Below, piece after piece: positions 1 to 7,743 of a stretch of 64,000 nucleotides of DNA (position 1 is the first letter of the stretch; each line of letters starts with the position of its first letter). Both the position numbers and the translations under genes were made by a program. Under the pieces are notes generated by a model that worked only from the letters and a program-made list of their open reading frames with translations, was not told where the DNA came from and did no database searches. The stretch comes from Roseburia sp. (GTDB lineage: Bacteria; Bacillota; Clostridia; Lachnospirales; Lachnospiraceae): assembly GCA_017937095.1 (NCBI GenBank), contig JAGBEG010000003.1:1-64000 (forward strand), given 5' to 3'.

Positions 1-1
1 C

Positions 2-445
2 CGAAAGCTGAAGGATACGGAAATATTTAAGACAGATGTAAAGCAGGTATTTGACTTTATCCGCTGTGCCGAGGATAAAAAGGCGTTGGCGCAGTTGGTG
101 GAGAAAGATACCTACTATCAGCATATGGAGGAAGATGCATTTGATGTGGTGGTGAATTACGCGAATGCAACGGAACTGGTAACGGCAAAGGATGATTATG
201 GAAAGGACGGTAAGGTGGATATGTGTACAGCGATAAGAGAGATGATGGCGGACAGCAGGGAAGAAGGAATCCGCACAGGACGGGAGGAAGGAATCCGCAC
301 AGGACGGGAGGAAGGCTTTGATGAGAAGGGCATTCAGGTATTTATCAATGCCGTAAACCGTGGAATGTCCGAGGCGGATGCGAAGGCGATCGCAGAGATT
401 GGCGATGAGCTTGTAGAGGCGGCGAGGAAAAGAATGGGCAGATAA
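2..445 (+). CDS. Rpn-family (PD-(D/E)XK nuclease/transposase-like) protein, C-terminal part
   Basis: The reading frame is open to the window edge, so the gene starts upstream; about 148 codons are visible. The tail has the features of Rpn/YhgA-like recombination-promoting nuclease proteins of Clostridia: a helical segment ending in REMMADSREEG, then charged EEGxRTGR repeats, then a short helical C-terminus rich in Glu, Lys and Arg. The catalytic nuclease core would lie upstream and cannot be checked. A TTG at 86 could be mistaken for a start, but the in-frame sequence before it is coding-like. Family assignment rests on the tail only. Confidence 0.6.
   Translation, partial: RKLKDTEIFKTDVKQVFDFIRCAEDKKALAQLVEKDTYYQHMEEDAFDVVVNYANATELVTAKDDYGKDGKVDMCTAIREMMADSREEGIRTGREEGIRTGREEGFDEKGIQVFINAVNRGMSEADAKAIAEIGDELVEAARKRMGR
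263..310 (+). repeat. Two exact 24-bp tandem repeats within the Rpn-like gene
   Basis: Positions 263-286 and 287-310 are identical 24-mers. They encode EEGIRTGR twice in frame and are followed by a partial third EEG. Such repeats are typical of the charged helical linker of Rpn-like proteins and probably vary in copy number. Confidence 0.9.
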
Positions 446-585
446 AGCCTCTTTTTCCGTTTCTTGTTTATTTTAAGAGAGTTTTCTGACCTGCCGCTGC
501 ACTTGATTTTGTTCCGGAGTTGTATTATGCTTCTTTTGGCGGGCGCAGACATTTCAAAACCGCGCTGTCAGCAAAGGAGGACGTA

Positions 586-1119
586 ATGAAGATTACAACA
601 AAGCAAATTACAACAACAGCAGTACTTCTGGCAATCTGTATCGTGAGCCAGTTTTTCAAGAACACCAGTGTCTATATCACGGGTCCGGTCATCAACGCGT
701 GCCTGATTCTTGCGGTGCTTGGCGGAGGCGTGGCATGCGGGGTGATTCTTGCAGTAATTACGCCGGTGACGGCTTTCTTTATCTCTGGAAGCCCGATCAT
801 GGCGGCGATTCCCGCGATTATTCCGTGTGTCATGATCGGAAATATCCTTCTGGTGCTCGGTACAGGTCTTTTGTATAAGAAGATAAAAGGAAACGGCGGG
901 CTGATCCTGGGTATGGCGGTCGGATCTGTGGTGAAGGCATTGTTCATGGGCATTGTCATTTCCATGATTCTGATTCCGAATCTGATTCCGGCGGCGATGG
1001 AAGCGAAGATGGGCGTGTTTCAGGCGACCTTTTCCGTGACGCAGCTTGTGACCGCGCTGATCGGAAGCGTGTATGCGTTTATCATCTGGATTCCGTTGAA
1101 AAAGGTCGTGGGAGAGTAA
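586..1119 (+). CDS. ECF transporter S component family membrane protein
   Basis: This 177-residue hydrophobic protein has about five or six membrane segments and a short basic start (MKITTKQITTTAVLLAIC), the layout of substrate-capture (S) components of energy-coupling-factor vitamin and metabolite importers. ATG 586 is chosen over an upstream in-frame codon because AAAGGAGG lies 5 bases before it. No EcfA/EcfT genes are nearby, so it would have to use a shared, housekeeping ECF module. The substrate cannot be told from the sequence. The amylase gene begins 5 bp after its stop, so the two are probably co-transcribed although no functional link is evident. The 140 bp upstream show no riboswitch I can recognise. 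Confidence 0.7.
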   Translation: MKITTKQITTTAVLLAICIVSQFFKNTSVYITGPVINACLILAVLGGGVACGVILAVITPVTAFFISGSPIMAAIPAIIPCVMIGNILLVLGTGLLYKKIKGNGGLILGMAVGSVVKALFMGIVISMILIPNLIPAAMEAKMGVFQATFSVTQLVTALIGSVYAFIIWIPLKKVVGE

Positions 1120-1124
1120 ATTTT

Positions 1125-2615
1125 ATGGATAATCGTACAATGATGCAGTATTTTGAGTGGTATCTTCCGGAAAACGGTCTGCATTGGAGAAGGCTTGCGG
1201 CGCAGGCGACGGAACTGAAGAGGGCGGGCATTAATATGGTATGGCTGCCGCCGGCCTACAAGGGAGCTGCGGGAGGCGGCAGTGTCGGCTATGACGTGTA
1301 TGATATGTACGATCTGGGCGAGTTCGATCAGAAGGGGAGCGTTCCGACCAAGTACGGTACGAGAGAGGAATATCTGGACGCCGTTATGGAGCTTCAGAAA
1401 AATGGAATCGAGGTACTTGCCGACGTCGTATTAAACCATCGCATGGGTGCGGACGGGACGGAGGACGTCACCGTAGTGGAGGAGCTTAGCACCAACCGGA
1501 ATCAGGCAGTTGGCGGAAAGCAGCAGATCCGCGCGTGGACGCGCCTTGATTTCCCGGGAAGAGCGGGAAAGTATTCGGCATTTCGGTGGAATGCTTCCCA
1601 TTTCAGCGGTACGGACTGGGATGATGCGGCGAAGCGGAACGGAATCTTCCGGTTCGACGGGAAAAACTGGAACAGGGAGACGGATTCGGAGAACGGCAAT
1701 TATGATTATCTGATGGGCGCGGATCTGGATACGGATCACCCGGAGGTCATAAGAGAGACGCACGACTGGGGCAAATGGTATCTGGACACTGTACATATGG
1801 ATGGATTCCGCCTTGATGCGGTCAAGCATATCGGTTTTGATTTCTACCGGGAATGGATGAAGGATATGAGATCCTATGCGGCTATGCCGGAGCACGGAGG
1901 AAAGGAGCTTTTCATTGTCGGGGAATACTGGGCGAAGGAAAACGCAAAGCTTCTGCATTATCTGGATGTGACAGAGCGGAACTTAAGCCTTTTTGATGTG
2001 CCGCTTCATTTCAAATTCCTTGCGGCGGCGACTTCCGACGGCAATTTCGATATGGGAAGGCTCTACGAGGATACGCTCACCGGGGCGGACCCGGAACATG
2101 CGGTGACGTTTGTGGACAATCACGATACGCAGCCGGGGCAGGCGCTTTATTCCTTTATTCCGGCATGGTTCAAGCCGATTGCCTACGCGCTCATTCTGCT
2201 TCGCGCAGTGGGTACGCCATGCGTTTTCTACGGGGACTATTACGGTATCCCGCACGATGGTGTTGCGCCTGTGGCAGAGCTTCCAAAGCTGCTTGCGGTT
2301 CGGGAGCGCTATGCATATGGACAGGAGCACCTGTTCTTCGACGATCCGTCTCTGGTCGGTTTTACGAGAGAGGGCGACGCAGAGCATGAGGATTCCGGTA
2401 TCGCGGTTTTGCTGACTGACAGCGTGGGAGGCAGAAAGCGGATGTATCTTGGCACGCAGCACGCAGGAGAAAAATTTGCGGACGCGCTGGGCAGGAGAAA
2501 AGAGATTGTCACAATCGGGACGGATGGCTGGGGAGAATTTGCCGTGGACGGCGGTTCGGTGTCCGTATGGGTCAGGGAAGCCGCCGGTGCATATCTCTAT
2601 ACGCATCTGAAATAA
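1125..2615 (+). CDS. Cytoplasmic alpha-amylase, GH13 (subfamily 5 type)
   Basis: The 496-residue protein starts with MMQYFEWY, the N-terminus typical of GH13_5 liquefying and cytoplasmic amylases, and has no signal peptide. It should hydrolyse internal alpha-1,4 bonds of imported maltodextrin or glycogen. Conserved region I (DVVLNH) is near residues 100-105. The catalytic residues read as Asp231 (FRLDAVKH), Glu267 (VGEYWA) and Asp334 (VDNHDT), with the expected spacing. It lies directly behind the ECF S-component gene. A weak inverted repeat (2623-2630 with 2640-2647) follows the stop but lacks a clear T tract. Length and motif set are normal for the family. Confidence 0.93.
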   Translation: MDNRTMMQYFEWYLPENGLHWRRLAAQATELKRAGINMVWLPPAYKGAAGGGSVGYDVYDMYDLGEFDQKGSVPTKYGTREEYLDAVMELQKNGIEVLADVVLNHRMGADGTEDVTVVEELSTNRNQAVGGKQQIRAWTRLDFPGRAGKYSAFRWNASHFSGTDWDDAAKRNGIFRFDGKNWNRETDSENGNYDYLMGADLDTDHPEVIRETHDWGKWYLDTVHMDGFRLDAVKHIGFDFYREWMKDMRSYAAMPEHGGKELFIVGEYWAKENAKLLHYLDVTERNLSLFDVPLHFKFLAAATSDGNFDMGRLYEDTLTGADPEHAVTFVDNHDTQPGQALYSFIPAWFKPIAYALILLRAVGTPCVFYGDYYGIPHDGVAPVAELPKLLAVRERYAYGQEHLFFDDPSLVGFTREGDAEHEDSGIAVLLTDSVGGRKRMYLGTQHAGEKFADALGRRKEIVTIGTDGWGEFAVDGGSVSVWVREAAGAYLYTHLK

Positions 2616-2684
2616 CATGCGATTATGGATAAAAAACAAATCCATAACTTGCAAACATGGACAATATAAGCCCCCGGAATAATC

Positions 2685-2712
2685 TTGACACCGAAAAAGA
2701 AAGTATTATAAT
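2685..2712 (+). promoter_or_regulatory. Consensus sigma-A promoter for the aminotransferase gene
   Basis: TTGACA (2685-2690) and TATAAT (2707-2712) are both perfect hexamers separated by 16 bp. The predicted start near 2719 gives a short leader of about 37 bases, too short for a T-box, so this BCAT gene appears not to be controlled by a leader RNA. Confidence 0.85.
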
Positions 2713-2755
2713 GGGTTTCAAGAATTTTAGATGTCGGGAAAGGAATGGTTAGAAA

Positions 2756-3820
2756 ATGGATATCAAGTTTGTAAAAAGAGACGTATTAAAGGAGAAACCG
2801 GATCAGAAAAATCTGGGCTTCGGCAAGTATATGACGGACTATATGTTTGTGATGGACTGGACGAAGGAGGACGGCTGGAAGGATGCAAGAATCGTTCCGG
2901 AAGGACCGATCACGCTTGATCCGGCGTGCGTGACGCTGCACTATGCGCAGGAGACCTTCGAGGGTATGAAGGCATACCGCACCGCAGAAGGCAGGATTCA
3001 GTTATTCCGCCCGGAGATGAACGCGAAGAGAATGATCAATTCCAATGCGAGACTCTGTATGCCGGAGTTCCCGGTCGATATGTTCGTGGAGGCTGTCAAA
3101 GCGCTGGTGAAGGTGGAGGAGGAATGGGTTCCGTCGGAGCCGGAGACTTCCCTTTATATCCGTCCGTTTATGTTCGCAACAGAGGCGGCGCTCGGCGTAC
3201 ATATGGCGTCTGCCTATAAGTTCATGATTATCTGCTGCCCGGTCGGCGCTTATTACGCAGAGGGCATCAATCCGGTGAAGATTCTCGTCGAGGATGAGCT
3301 TGTCCGCGCGGTAAAGGGCGGTACAGGCTTCACGAAGTGCGGCGGTAACTACGCAGGCTCTATCCTCGGTCAGGTGAAGGCTGAGAAGCTGGGATATTCC
3401 CAGGTGCTCTGGCTGGACGGCGAGCATCGCAAATACGTTGAGGAAGTCGGCACGATGAACATCATGTTCAAGATTGCAGGCGAGATTTACACAGCGCCAA
3501 TCGAGGGCACGGTACTTCCGGGCGTTACCAGAGATTCTATGATTCATCTGTTAAAGGATTGGGGATATAAGGTAAACGAGACGAGACTGTCGGTAGACGA
3601 CCTGATGAAGGCAGGACACGACGGTACGCTCGAGGAGGTATTCGGAACCGGTACGGCAGCGGTCATTTCTCCGGTGGGTGAGCTTCGCTACAAGGACGAC
3701 GTTGTTACGATCAACGACTTCAAGATCGGTGAACTGACACAGAAGCTTTACGATACCTTAACAGGAATCCAGTGGGGCAAGCTTCCGGACAAGTACGGCT
3801 GGACGGTTCCGGTAGAATAA
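2756..3820 (+). CDS. ilvE: Branched-chain amino acid aminotransferase
   Basis: This 354-residue class IV PLP aminotransferase interconverts valine, leucine and isoleucine with their 2-oxo acids, using glutamate/2-oxoglutarate. Length and sequence fit the BCAT2-like bacterial type. Visible signatures are LHYAQETFEGMKAYR near residues 63-77, SLYIRPFMFA, the PLP-lysine segment GGTGFTKCGGNYAGS, and the class IV signature region LDGEHRKYVEEVGTMN. It stands alone under a strong promoter and is followed by a strong terminator, so it is a monocistronic housekeeping gene and not part of the sugar loci. The ribosome binding site (AAAGGA) is about 11 bases from the ATG. Confidence 0.95.
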   Translation: MDIKFVKRDVLKEKPDQKNLGFGKYMTDYMFVMDWTKEDGWKDARIVPEGPITLDPACVTLHYAQETFEGMKAYRTAEGRIQLFRPEMNAKRMINSNARLCMPEFPVDMFVEAVKALVKVEEEWVPSEPETSLYIRPFMFATEAALGVHMASAYKFMIICCPVGAYYAEGINPVKILVEDELVRAVKGGTGFTKCGGNYAGSILGQVKAEKLGYSQVLWLDGEHRKYVEEVGTMNIMFKIAGEIYTAPIEGTVLPGVTRDSMIHLLKDWGYKVNETRLSVDDLMKAGHDGTLEEVFGTGTAAVISPVGELRYKDDVVTINDFKIGELTQKLYDTLTGIQWGKLPDKYGWTVPVE

Positions 3821-3872
3821 AGAAATGTACGCAACGCCGCGGCGTTCCCGCAAGGGAAGGCGGTTTGAAACG

Positions 3873-3920
3873 AGTCCCGGGCAAAAGGGGAAAGCTCCTT
3901 TTTCTGTCCGGGACTTTTCT
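3873..3920 (+). terminator. Rho-independent terminator of ilvE
   Basis: A long stem pairs GTCCCGG (3873 onward) with CCGGGAC (ending 3914). It is extended inward by AAAGG/CCTTT and followed by TTTTCTT. Confidence 0.85.
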
Positions 3921-3980
3921 TGCTCTATAGGAAATACCGTGTTGCGATAAAGTGTGAAAGCAATGCTTCCTATAGAGCAA
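3920..3980. repeat. 14-bp perfect inverted repeat with 33-bp spacer
   Basis: TTGCTCTATAGGAA (3920-3933) is the exact reverse complement of 3967-3980. The element starts at the last base of the ilvE terminator and is followed by a GC-rich, hairpin-prone stretch up to 4110. It has no ORF and no recognisable protein relics. This fills the gene-free stretch 3821-4226 together with the hairpin at 4051-4117 and the promoter at 4133-4161. Confidence 0.75.
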
Positions 3981-4050
3981 AAAGCGCTATCGCGCGGGAT
4001 GCGCACTCGCACAAGAGGAATTATGTCGCAAGCGACTGTGCTCGGCGCGG

Positions 4051-4117
4051 CAAAGTGTGCTCCGCATGTAAGCTGAAGTAAATTCGCGAGAGCGTGCGAA
4101 GCACACTTTGTTTTTTT
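4051..4117 (+). terminator. Hairpin with T tract in the intergenic repeat region
   Basis: CAAAGTGTGCT (4051-4061) pairs with AGCACACTTTG (4100-4110), followed by an uninterrupted run of seven T. It has the form of a terminator, although the loop of about 38 bases is long. It may be part of a dispersed intergenic element and not a dedicated terminator. Confidence 0.5.
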
Positions 4118-4132
4118 ATATAATTGGTAAGG

Positions 4133-4161
4133 TGAACACTGCGCGGCGCACATGCTATAAT
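4133..4161 (+). promoter_or_regulatory. Promoter for the C_GCAxxG_C_C gene
   Basis: TGAACA (4133-4138) and TATAAT (4156-4161) are 17 bp apart. The -10 is preceded by TGC, giving an extended -10, which makes up for the imperfect -35. Confidence 0.65.
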
Positions 4162-4226
4162 GAGTGTGACAGGGAAATTAAATAGAAATTCAAAGAAATA
4201 TAATAGGAAAAGGGAGGTCACATGGG

Positions 4227-4631
4227 ATGACAAAGAAGGAAAAGGCAATCGAATTGCATAACAGGGGGTTCAACTGCGCACAGGCAGTCTCCTGCGCGTT
4301 TGCGGAGGAAATCGGCGTGCCCGAGGACGTATTGTTTTCTGCCTGTGAAGGTTTTGGGCTTGGCATGGGCGGTATGGGAGCTACCTGCGGGGCGGTGTCC
4401 GGCGCGGTGATGCTGGCAGGCTTTAAGAATAGCTGCGGAGATCCCGGACATCCAACTACAAAGGCATCGACGTATCAGCTCACCCGTGCCATTACCGGAG
4501 AATTTGAGCAGAAGAACGGATCGCTTGTCTGTAAGGAGCTCAAGGGCGTTGAGACAGGCAAGGTGTTGAGAAGCTGCCCGGACTGTATCATGGACGCGGT
4601 GGAGATTGCGGAGAAAGTGCTTGGATTGTAA
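4227..4631 (+). CDS. C_GCAxxG_C_C family redox/metal-associated protein
   Basis: This 134-residue cysteine-rich protein matches the family named for its spaced C...GCAxxG...C...C pattern. Visible pieces are FNCAQAV near residue 16, then CEGFGLGMGGMGATCGAVSG, then C...C (LRSCPDC) near the end. The family is common in anaerobes; its function is unknown, and its Cys pattern suggests metal or redox-cofactor binding. ATG 4227 is used because the ATG five bases earlier runs straight into a stop; GGGAGG lies upstream. It is a single-gene unit between its own promoter and terminator. Confidence 0.85.
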   Translation: MTKKEKAIELHNRGFNCAQAVSCAFAEEIGVPEDVLFSACEGFGLGMGGMGATCGAVSGAVMLAGFKNSCGDPGHPTTKASTYQLTRAITGEFEQKNGSLVCKELKGVETGKVLRSCPDCIMDAVEIAEKVLGL

Positions 4632-4654
4632 GAGAAAATATCATTTAGGATTTC

Positions 4655-4699
4655 AGAGAGGGCATATCAATGGAAGACATTGGTATGTCCTCTTCTTTT
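4655..4699 (+). terminator. Terminator after the C_GCAxxG_C_C gene
   Basis: AGAGGGCATATCAATG pairs with CATTGGTATGTCCTCT (with G-U pairs) around a GAAGA loop, followed by TCTTTTG. Confidence 0.75.
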
Positions 4700-4841
4700 G
4701 TGCTATCATACGAAGAAATGCACTGCTTTATTTGCGAGGAATATAAATAATGCATAACAAATAAAAGTAAAATATCTTAGAATTATGCGAATTATACAAA
4801 GAAAAGAGAAGGATTTTCAAGAAAGACAGAAGGATATTATA

Positions 4842-4870
4842 TGTTCTTTGAAACTTCCGGTTGCTATAAT
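4842..4870 (+). promoter_or_regulatory. Extended -10 promoter of the mgl operon
   Basis: TGCTATAAT (4862-4870) is an extended -10. The region 17 bp upstream (4842-4847) has no good -35 hexamer, suggesting an activator-dependent promoter; the YesN-type regulator encoded downstream is the obvious candidate. A short direct repeat GAATTAT (4780-4786 and 4789-4795) lies upstream but is too short to call an operator. Confidence 0.55.
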
Positions 4871-4919
4871 ACATACTGTAACAAGGAGTTACGAATATAT
4901 TAAGGGAGGTTTTTAAAAC

Positions 4920-6041
4920 ATGAAAAAGAAAGTAGTGAGCTTGATTCTTGCGGCAACAATGATCGCAACAATGGTAACAGGCTGCGGCAGCAGTTCGGAT
5001 GAGACGGCTGCAACGGACGGAGCAGCAACAACAACAGATGAAGCGGCTCCGGCAACAGAAGCGGGGGCAGCGGACGCAGCAGATGCGGCAGCGGATGCAG
5101 CAGGCGGAGATTACGCAGATAAGGTAGTCGGCGTATGTATCTATCAGTTCTCCGACAACTTTATGACACTGTTCCGTACAGAGCTTGAGAATTATCTGAT
5201 CGAGCAGGGATTCTCCAAGGATAATATCAAGATCGTAGACGGCGCGAACGATCAGGCAACACAGACAGGACAGATCGACAACTTCATCGCAGAGGGCGTT
5301 GACGTGCTTATCATCAACCCGGTAAACTCTTCTTCCGCTGAGACGATCACGGATAAGGTCGTAGCAGCAGATATTCCTCTTGTATACATCAACCGTGAGC
5401 CGGATGAGAGCGAGGAGCAGAGATGGGCAGACAACGGCTGGGACGTTACATATGTAGGATGTGATGCAAGACAGTCCGGAACCATGCAGGGCGAGCTGAT
5501 CATTGACCTTGGTCTTGAAACTGTTGACTTAAACGGCGACGGCAAGATTCAGTACATCATGGTAGAGGGTGATCCGGAGAATGTTGACGCACAGTATCGT
5601 ACCGAGTATTCCGTTAAGGCTCTGACCGATGCGGGCTTTGAGGTAGAGTGCCTCTCCGATCAGGTCGGAAACTGGCAGCAGGATCAGGCACAGCAGATCG
5701 TTGCAAACGCACTTGGACAGTACGGCAATGACGTAGAGGTTGTATTCTGCAACAACGATGCAATGGCACTCGGCGCATTACAGGCAATCCAGTCCGCGGG
5801 ACGTACCGTAAATGAGGATATCTTCCTTGTAGGTGTAGATGCATTATCCGAGGCTCTTGAGGATGTAATCGCAGGAACCATGACCGGAACCGTATTTAAT
5901 GACCACTTCTCACAGTCTCACAGTGCGGCGGATGCAGCAATCAGATTTGTGAACGGCGAGACGAACGAGTACTACATTGGCTGTGATTACGTGAAAGTAA
6001 CAACTGAGAACGCACAGGAAGTTCTTGACATGGTAAAATAA
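4920..6041 (+). CDS. mglB: Galactose/glucose ABC transporter substrate-binding lipoprotein (MglB type)
   Basis: The 373-residue protein has a lipoprotein signal (lipobox ending VTGC, Cys22), an Ala/Thr/Glu-rich linker to about residue 62, and a periplasmic-binding-protein type I fold. The segment DLNGDGKIQY followed by VEGDPENVDAQYRTE matches the calcium-binding loop and adjoining region that mark MglB galactose/glucose-binding proteins. Other sugar-pocket segments visible are INREP and FCNNDAMALGA. It is the first gene of the operon with mglA and mglC and has its own stem-loop downstream, usual where the binding protein must be made in excess. D-galactose or D-glucose is the best-supported ligand by family. 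Confidence 0.9.
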   Translation: MKKKVVSLILAATMIATMVTGCGSSSDETAATDGAATTTDEAAPATEAGAADAADAAADAAGGDYADKVVGVCIYQFSDNFMTLFRTELENYLIEQGFSKDNIKIVDGANDQATQTGQIDNFIAEGVDVLIINPVNSSSAETITDKVVAADIPLVYINREPDESEEQRWADNGWDVTYVGCDARQSGTMQGELIIDLGLETVDLNGDGKIQYIMVEGDPENVDAQYRTEYSVKALTDAGFEVECLSDQVGNWQQDQAQQIVANALGQYGNDVEVVFCNNDAMALGALQAIQSAGRTVNEDIFLVGVDALSEALEDVIAGTMTGTVFNDHFSQSHSAADAAIRFVNGETNEYYIGCDYVKVTTENAQEVLDMVK

Positions 6042-6079
6042 TTGCCTTATGGGGTGAACAATTTATTCAGAAGTAAGAA

Positions 6080-6114
6080 AAGGTGCGGGTGTTCCGAAGC
6101 GGCGCCCGCGCCTT
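6080..6114 (+). other. Stem-loop between mglB and mglA
   Basis: A 12-bp stem, 6080-6091 with 6103-6114 (two G-U pairs), closes an 11-base loop with no T tract. It more likely stabilises the mglB transcript 3' end or partly attenuates transcription than fully terminates it. Confidence 0.55.
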
Positions 6115-6162
6115 ACATTTACGAGAGCATAAATCGCAGACCGCGATCCGGCTCTTTTGAAA

Positions 6163-6192
6163 TTGACAGCAAACAGGCATAATCTGTATCAG
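6163..6192 (+). promoter_or_regulatory. Possible secondary promoter for mglA
   Basis: A perfect TTGACA (6163-6168) is followed 18 bp later by TATCAG (6187-6192), a poor -10. It could provide background expression of the ATPase and permease. Confidence 0.3.
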
Positions 6193-6214
6193 TATAAATA
6201 AAAGGAGGAGAAAC

Positions 6215-7723
6215 ATGGCTGAGTACAAACTGGAGCTAAAGGGTATCTGCAAATCCTTCCCCGGTGTCAAAGCACTGGATAATGTACAGCTTTCCCTTCG
6301 CCCGGGAACCGTTCACGCGCTGATGGGAGAGAATGGTGCGGGAAAATCCACTCTGATGAAATGTCTCTTTGGTATCTACAAGATGGATGCGGGAGAGATT
6401 TATCTGGACGGTCAGAAAATCGAAGTGAACAATCCGGATGAGGCGATGAAGCACGGAATTGCGATGGTGCATCAGGAATTGCAGCCGGTTCCGGCGAGAA
6501 GTGTTGCGGAGAACCTTTATCTGGGAAGATTTCCGACAAAGAATATCGGACCGATTAAGCTGATTGATCACAAGACGATGTATGCGGAGACGGAGAAGTG
6601 GCTTAAGGAAGTGAAGATGGACTTCGATCCGAAGGCACAGCTTGGAACGCTCTCTGTCGGACAGATGCAGTCCGTAGAGATCGCAAAGGCAGTCTCGCAG
6701 CAGGCAAAGGTAGTTATCTTTGACGAGCCGACATCTTCGCTTTCCGATAACGAGGTAGAGGCGCTGTTCCGTATCATGAACGACCTTCGTGACAAGGGTG
6801 TTACGATGGTATACATTTCCCACAAGATGGATGAAATCAAGCGGATCGCAGATGACATCACTGTCATGCGTGACGGTACCTATGTGGGAACATGGCCGGC
6901 GGCGGAGTTAAGTACCGATCAGATCATTGCGAAGATGGTAGGACGCGAGCTGACAAATGTATATCCGGAAAGGGACAGCAAGCCGGGAGAGGTCGTCATG
7001 GAGGTGAAGAATTTATCTTCCATCCACTCCAATTCCTTCCAGGATGTGAGCTTTACGCTGCGCAAGGGAGAAATCCTTGGATTCGGCGGTCTGGTAGGTG
7101 CGCAGAGAACCGAGCTGATGGAAGGTATTTTCGGTATCCGCGGCGTTGCGTCGGGAGAGGTCTATATGCACGGCAAGAAGGTGAAGATCAAGCGCCCGAT
7201 CGACGCGATGAATGCGGGAATCGGACTGATTACCGAGGACCGGCGCGGCAACGGTATTTTCGGCTGCCTGTCCATCAAGGACAATGTCGGCGTTTCTATT
7301 TACAATAAGTATCTGAAGGCAAAGATCATACTGGATCACAAGAAAATCAACAGCATCGTAGATGAAAGCATCAAGAAGCTTTCCATCAAGACGCCGAGCA
7401 TGAATGAGCACATTGCAAATCTTTCAGGCGGAAATCAGCAGAAGGTCATTATTTCCAGATGGCTGGCGAATGATCCGGACGTTCTGATTATGGATGAACC
7501 TACCCGTGGAATCGATGTCGGTGCAAAGCATGAGATATATGAGATCATGAATGAACTGGCGAGTCAGGGAAAAGCGATTATCATGATTTCATCGGAAATG
7601 TCAGAGCTTCTTGGCATGGCGGATCGAATCTGCGTCATGTGTAACGGCAAGCTTACCGGCGAGATTGATCAGCCGGAAGAGATGACACAGGCGAGAGTCA
7701 TGAGCTTTGCAACGAAATTCTGA
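6215..7723 (+). CDS. mglA: Galactose/methyl-galactoside ABC importer ATP-binding protein
   Basis: At 502 residues it has the two fused ATPase domains of carbohydrate-uptake class 2 (CUT2) importers. The first has Walker A GENGAGKST near residue 38, the signature LSVGQMQ and Walker B VVIFDEPT. The second has the degenerate Walker A usual for the family (GGLVGAQRTE), signature LSGGNQQK and Walker B VLIMDEPTRGID. It powers sugar uptake with the adjacent permease and MglB. AAAGGAGGAG precedes the ATG, and mglC starts 20 bp after its stop. Confidence 0.95.
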   Translation: MAEYKLELKGICKSFPGVKALDNVQLSLRPGTVHALMGENGAGKSTLMKCLFGIYKMDAGEIYLDGQKIEVNNPDEAMKHGIAMVHQELQPVPARSVAENLYLGRFPTKNIGPIKLIDHKTMYAETEKWLKEVKMDFDPKAQLGTLSVGQMQSVEIAKAVSQQAKVVIFDEPTSSLSDNEVEALFRIMNDLRDKGVTMVYISHKMDEIKRIADDITVMRDGTYVGTWPAAELSTDQIIAKMVGRELTNVYPERDSKPGEVVMEVKNLSSIHSNSFQDVSFTLRKGEILGFGGLVGAQRTELMEGIFGIRGVASGEVYMHGKKVKIKRPIDAMNAGIGLITEDRRGNGIFGCLSIKDNVGVSIYNKYLKAKIILDHKKINSIVDESIKKLSIKTPSMNEHIANLSGGNQQKVIISRWLANDPDVLIMDEPTRGIDVGAKHEIYEIMNELASQGKAIIMISSEMSELLGMADRICVMCNGKLTGEIDQPEEMTQARVMSFATKF

Positions 7724-7743
7724 TGAGATAGGAGGAGACGAAA

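Noticed and set aside
446-585. Riboswitch upstream of the ECF S component
   Set aside because: No recognisable thiamine, preQ1, ZTP, cobalamin or other conserved core was visible.
2719-2755. T-box or leader attenuator for ilvE
   Set aside because: The leader after the consensus promoter is only about 37 bases.
4780-4795. GAATTAT direct repeat upstream of the mgl promoter as regulator site
   Set aside because: Seven-base AT-rich repeats at 9-bp period are too short, and about 50 bp from the -35; kept only as a remark.
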